Below, piece by piece: positions 48,457 to 51,072 of a DNA stretch of 51,072 nt. This DNA comes from an uncultured Adlercreutzia sp. (lineage in GTDB: Bacteria; Actinomycetota; Coriobacteriia; Coriobacteriales; Eggerthellaceae). The first letter of the stretch is position 1. Every line of letters begins with the position of its first letter. The position numbers were made by a program, and so were the translations under genes. Location: contig NZ_CAUASN010000019.1 of assembly GCF_958431955.1 (NCBI RefSeq), positions 1 through 51,072 on the forward strand, given 5' to 3'. Under the pieces are notes generated by a model. That model was not told where the DNA came from, made no database searches, and saw nothing but the letters and a program-made list of their open reading frames with translations.

Positions 48457-50280
48457 CTATTCCTCCTCGCCGGAATGGTCACTCTCGTTGTTTGCCGCAA
48501 AGCTGCTCTGCCGCTGACACCAATACCCGATAATGAAATCGCCCTGCTCCTCGATAGTCAAACGAGCAGGAAAAGAGGGCGTTTGCGCGTGTATCGTCTC
48601 CGTCAGCTCCCCGATGGCCCGGGCATGCCGCGAGCCCTTCGCCGTCCGCGACAGCTTATCGAGATGCTTCATGTTCAGCTTCATAATCTCCGGGAACGCC
48701 ATCGCCGGCGTTGCGCAAGCGGCGTTGAAATACCGATTGACAATGGTGGCGTTCAGTTTTCGCCCATCTAAATATGCCGCATCGGCTTGCGTCTGCTCCA
48801 ATTCGCTGAACAACCTGCCCAGCAGATAGGGAACACTCGCGTTTTCCTCGTTCAAATCCACTGTGAGAACCTCCTCGCTTACTCCGTAGTTTTTAATGAG
48901 AACAGCTTTCATGATTGCCGCTCGACCGTAACTGACCTTTTTTATTTTCTTCTCATCATTGTCCTGTGTCGCGCGGACGCGCAAGAGAGCGTTTTGGTAA
49001 AGTGCCGCAGGATAAGGGGCATCCGCCAAAATGGAACGCAGCAACGCGCCCGCCAAAATACTGGCAGCATCGCCCTTCTTCGCATTGGGGTTCTGTGTTT
49101 CCATGACCAGACGATAGGGAGAAAGGTAATTGCCCTGGTGCGGTCCGTGCGCGAGAGCTAGACGCCTGTAGTGCTCGGCTATGTTCGCCATGAATGCGCC
49201 GAGTGAGTCTCGGAGAAAAAACCGAACCGAGACACGAGCCGCATTCGGATCAAGACCCAAAACGAAAAAGGGAACATCTAGCGATACACCGTCTGGGGTC
49301 CTTCCCTTGGCAATCGAGGCCATAGCGGCATCGAGCGACGCATCCGCATCGCGAGCCCACTGCCCGGGATCCTTCTTCGGGGCATCCCCCATTCCGGGCA
49401 ATCGCAGGGCAAACCCAGGGTCTATGCCCTCCCGAAATACCGCCACCGCCTCACGGTCGTTTTCGACGGACCAGAACACCACCGTCGTGTCTCCAATACG
49501 CACATGATGCATCGGATCGGAAAGCAAATAGTTCAGCGCCGTCGCATAGGCGAAGGCCGCATATTCGCTCACCGGAGCGTTAAGCCCCTGCGCCTCTTCA
49601 CGCCCATACGATTCAAAAGCAGCCGCGTTGAAGCTCACTAGTGAAGCTCCGCTCGACTGCGCACCCAAAACGCCCTTGATCTTAGGATGGAGCCGGGCAA
49701 CGGGCGCCCTCTCCCCCGTCACCAGGCAGCGCATTTCCGCCACATCGTCCGCATTCGATCTTTGGGCGGCGTGGTTTACCGCTGCGATAACTTCGTCGTC
49801 CTCCAGAACTTCCTTGCCTTTGAAGTAGAAGGCAATGTTACGGCCGCTCAGCACAACCTCTTTGTTGGAAGCTATCGCCGGATGATCGAGCGCCTGGGAG
49901 GGCTCCCAGCGAGAAAAGAACGCCAGAACCGCTCGTGCCGCCGGAGAGTCGACCCTCTCGAGCAGCCCAGTATTCTTCTCCTTCGCATCGTTGAAGCACT
50001 TCACCGCCCGATCGGGCTTGCCCTTTGCGTCCACTCCGAACAAATAGGACGAGGTATCGCAAAGAAGGTTGGCCGACACGCCCGAGGAACGCTCAACACG
50101 CTGCGGTACCTGCCGCTTCCACCCCGCCTTCTCCTCAGCGGGAATAATACCGACAAGGTTTCCCGCCTCATCAACCTCGGCGAGGGCGCTCACAGATACG
50201 GAGGACCAACCGGGACGCGCAACGCCCTCGACCTCGTTATCGAGAAGATACTCATAATAGTCGACGAGAGACCTCAGCAT
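48457..50280 (-). CDS. cas8c: Type I-C Cascade large subunit Cas8c (Csd1)
   Basis: Large subunit of the I-C surveillance complex, recognising PAM and recruiting Cas3. Predicted 607 residues from the ATG at 50280 (MLRSLVDYYEYLL), which overlaps the cas5c stop by one base. Csd1 features: ANLLCDTSSYLFGVD near residue 70, CLVTGERAPVARLHPKIKGV, GASLVSFNAAAFESYG, TVVFWS, and VPFFVLGLDPNAARVSVRFF. Within the C-terminal third, about residues 480-590 would also give the small subunit Cas11c from an internal start in other I-C systems; an in-frame Met (MKAVLIKNYGV, about 467) is a possible site but no clear ribosome signal was checked. Confidence 0.95.
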   Translation of the reverse strand: MLRSLVDYYEYLLDNEVEGVARPGWSSVSVSALAEVDEAGNLVGIIPAEEKAGWKRQVPQRVERSSGVSANLLCDTSSYLFGVDAKGKPDRAVKCFNDAKEKNTGLLERVDSPAARAVLAFFSRWEPSQALDHPAIASNKEVVLSGRNIAFYFKGKEVLEDDEVIAAVNHAAQRSNADDVAEMRCLVTGERAPVARLHPKIKGVLGAQSSGASLVSFNAAAFESYGREEAQGLNAPVSEYAAFAYATALNYLLSDPMHHVRIGDTTVVFWSVENDREAVAVFREGIDPGFALRLPGMGDAPKKDPGQWARDADASLDAAMASIAKGRTPDGVSLDVPFFVLGLDPNAARVSVRFFLRDSLGAFMANIAEHYRRLALAHGPHQGNYLSPYRLVMETQNPNAKKGDAASILAGALLRSILADAPYPAALYQNALLRVRATQDNDEKKIKKVSYGRAAIMKAVLIKNYGVSEEVLTVDLNEENASVPYLLGRLFSELEQTQADAAYLDGRKLNATIVNRYFNAACATPAMAFPEIMKLNMKHLDKLSRTAKGSRHARAIGELTETIHAQTPSFPARLTIEEQGDFIIGYWCQRQSSFAANNESDHSGEEE

Positions 50281-50945
50281 TAGCGCAGCACCTCGCTTCC
50301 AGCGACATCGATGACGCCATTCTCCATAACGCACCGGTAGTACATGGGCACAATGGAGCCTGGATTGTTGTAATCCATGTCATAGAGGACAATGCCGAAG
50401 TCACGTCGCCCGTCATCGGAGTAGAACCCTCGCGGGGGCTCTACGGCGTCCCACTCCCTAAAGTGGCAGCTGCATTCGCGCGTTCCCAAATACGGTTGCG
50501 AATAACATGCCCCTTTTCTAAGCCTACGCATGAGAATGTCCTTGAATTTACCCGGGTTGTCCCCCGGCTGCGCCTTGTCGGTCATATCGAAATGGGCCTC
50601 GATGACGTAGCGCACATCCCTCAGCATCATGGATGCCCGTTGTTGGATATCCTCGGACGTATAGATACTGGGAAGATCACCGCCATTTGACATAACGGTA
50701 CGGAACGACGACGCCAGCGCCTTCGATCTCACCTCGTTGCGCCGAACATTGGTAAACTGAATCGGGTTGAGCACATGGATGCGATCTACCTGGTATTTCA
50801 TGCCGGGATGCCAGTAGAGGCTTTCCAGGATACCCCGAGCCGCCGACGGAGAAATGACGTCGTAGGACACACGCTCAACCGACAGCTCGGGGCGTGTGAA
50901 CAACGCGTAGTCGCCCCACACCTCAACCTTCACTCCATAGGACAT
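50280..50945 (-). CDS. cas5c: Type I-C crRNA-processing protein Cas5c (Cas5d)
   Basis: In I-C systems this protein replaces Cas6: it cuts the repeat hairpin and stays on the crRNA 5' handle. Predicted 221 residues from the ATG at 50945, with AAGGAGGTG in front. The N-terminal ferredoxin-like fold starts KVEVWGDYALFTRPELSVERVSYDVISPSAARGILE (first 40 or so residues; shown here only by its key motif SPSAARGIL). PYLGTRECSCHFREW and RDFGIVLYDMDY are typical of the family. I cannot place the three catalytic residues with certainty by eye. First complete gene of the cas operon in this window. Confidence 0.95.
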   Translation of the reverse strand: MSYGVKVEVWGDYALFTRPELSVERVSYDVISPSAARGILESLYWHPGMKYQVDRIHVLNPIQFTNVRRNEVRSKALASSFRTVMSNGGDLPSIYTSEDIQQRASMMLRDVRYVIEAHFDMTDKAQPGDNPGKFKDILMRRLRKGACYSQPYLGTRECSCHFREWDAVEPPRGFYSDDGRRDFGIVLYDMDYNNPGSIVPMYYRCVMENGVIDVAGSEVLR

Positions 50946-50991
50946 GTCTGCACCTCCTTTCCTTGCCTCACGTAAATCCTGCAAAACTAGC

Positions 50992-51014
50992 GCGAAGCGG
51001 GATCCTCGCTTCGC
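50992..51014 (-). terminator. Hairpin between the upstream gene and cas5c
   Basis: Eight-bp stem GCGAAGCG / CGCTTCGC with a 7-base loop; on the minus strand it is followed by GCTAGTTTTGC. It may partly end the upstream transcript or set a separate 5' end for the cas5c operon. Confidence 0.45.
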
Positions 51015-51025
51015 AGAAAGACACT

Positions 51026-51072
51026 TTACTCTAATTCTTTTCCGTCATCAATATTTTTCTTCAATTTAGAGG
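51026..51072 (-). CDS. 3' end of an upstream gene (possibly cas3)
   Basis: The last 47 bases of the window contain an open minus-strand frame ending SKLKKNIDDGKELE and TAA. The codons are AT-rich. In type I-C loci cas3 normally stands directly upstream of cas5c in this direction, so this may be its C-terminus. The stretch is too short to identify, and the 80-base gap with a hairpin before cas5c leaves other genes possible. Confidence 0.35.
   Translation of the reverse strand, partial: SKLKKNIDDGKELE

Overview
The window is about 51 kb of high-GC DNA. The gene content points to a gut actinobacterium of the class Coriobacteriia, most likely family Eggerthellaceae: Tat-dependent FAD reductases paired with membrane-bound LuxR regulators, an agmatine-to-putrescine carbamoyltransferase pathway, and a type I-C CRISPR system whose repeat has the usual GGATTGAAAT end. 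Assignment below family level is not possible by eye.

Layout. 1-5.2 kb: a partial glycosyltransferase-like gene, an overlapping minus-strand cluster (small membrane protein, trkH, an OB-fold membrane protein, rsgA) and murB. 5.2-10.6 kb: a large LPXTG surface protein, divergent from an ECF sigma factor that carries its own membrane anchor and extracytoplasmic domain. 10.7-19.3 kb (minus strand): a two-component system, then purC, an unknown membrane protein and a single-chain purL. Two unusual repeat families lie between the histidine kinase and purC. 19.5-23.8 kb: a Tat-exported protein, a GH3 hexosaminidase lipoprotein and a lower-GC YhcG-type nuclease. 24.0-29.4 kb: the agmatine operon (ptcA-aguD-aguA, minus strand), divergent from a membrane LuxR regulator, with operator-like palindromes between them. 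29.5-32.6 kb: ccdA and a membrane thioredoxin, convergent with purB. 32.8-35.4 kb: tRNA-Ser(GCT) with a duplicated 3' end, then a membrane protein, ispE and tadA. 35.4-37.0 kb: an AAA ATPase gene between two identical 53-bp direct repeats. 37.0-40.5 kb: a Tat FAD reductase divergent from a second membrane LuxR regulator. 40.6-51.1 kb: tRNA-Ser(TGA), three small orphan genes and a gene remnant, a 49-repeat CRISPR array containing a perfect 849-bp tandem duplication, and the type I-C genes cas2, cas1, cas4, cas7c, cas8c and cas5c. The 3' end of an upstream gene, possibly cas3, lies at the right edge.

How the genes work together. The agmatine operon would import agmatine in exchange for putrescine, deiminate it to N-carbamoylputrescine, and split that with phosphate to carbamoyl phosphate and putrescine; no carbamate kinase is present here. 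purL, purC and purB are purine-synthesis genes. ccdA plus the TlpA-like protein form an extracytoplasmic thiol-reduction pair. The CRISPR-cas genes form one overlapping operon reading toward the array, with the leader between cas2 and the newest repeat. The strongest candidates for new biology are the flanked ATPase cassette, the 83-bp-period repeat, the membrane-tethered sigma factor beside an adhesin, the LuxR operator palindromes, and the array duplication.
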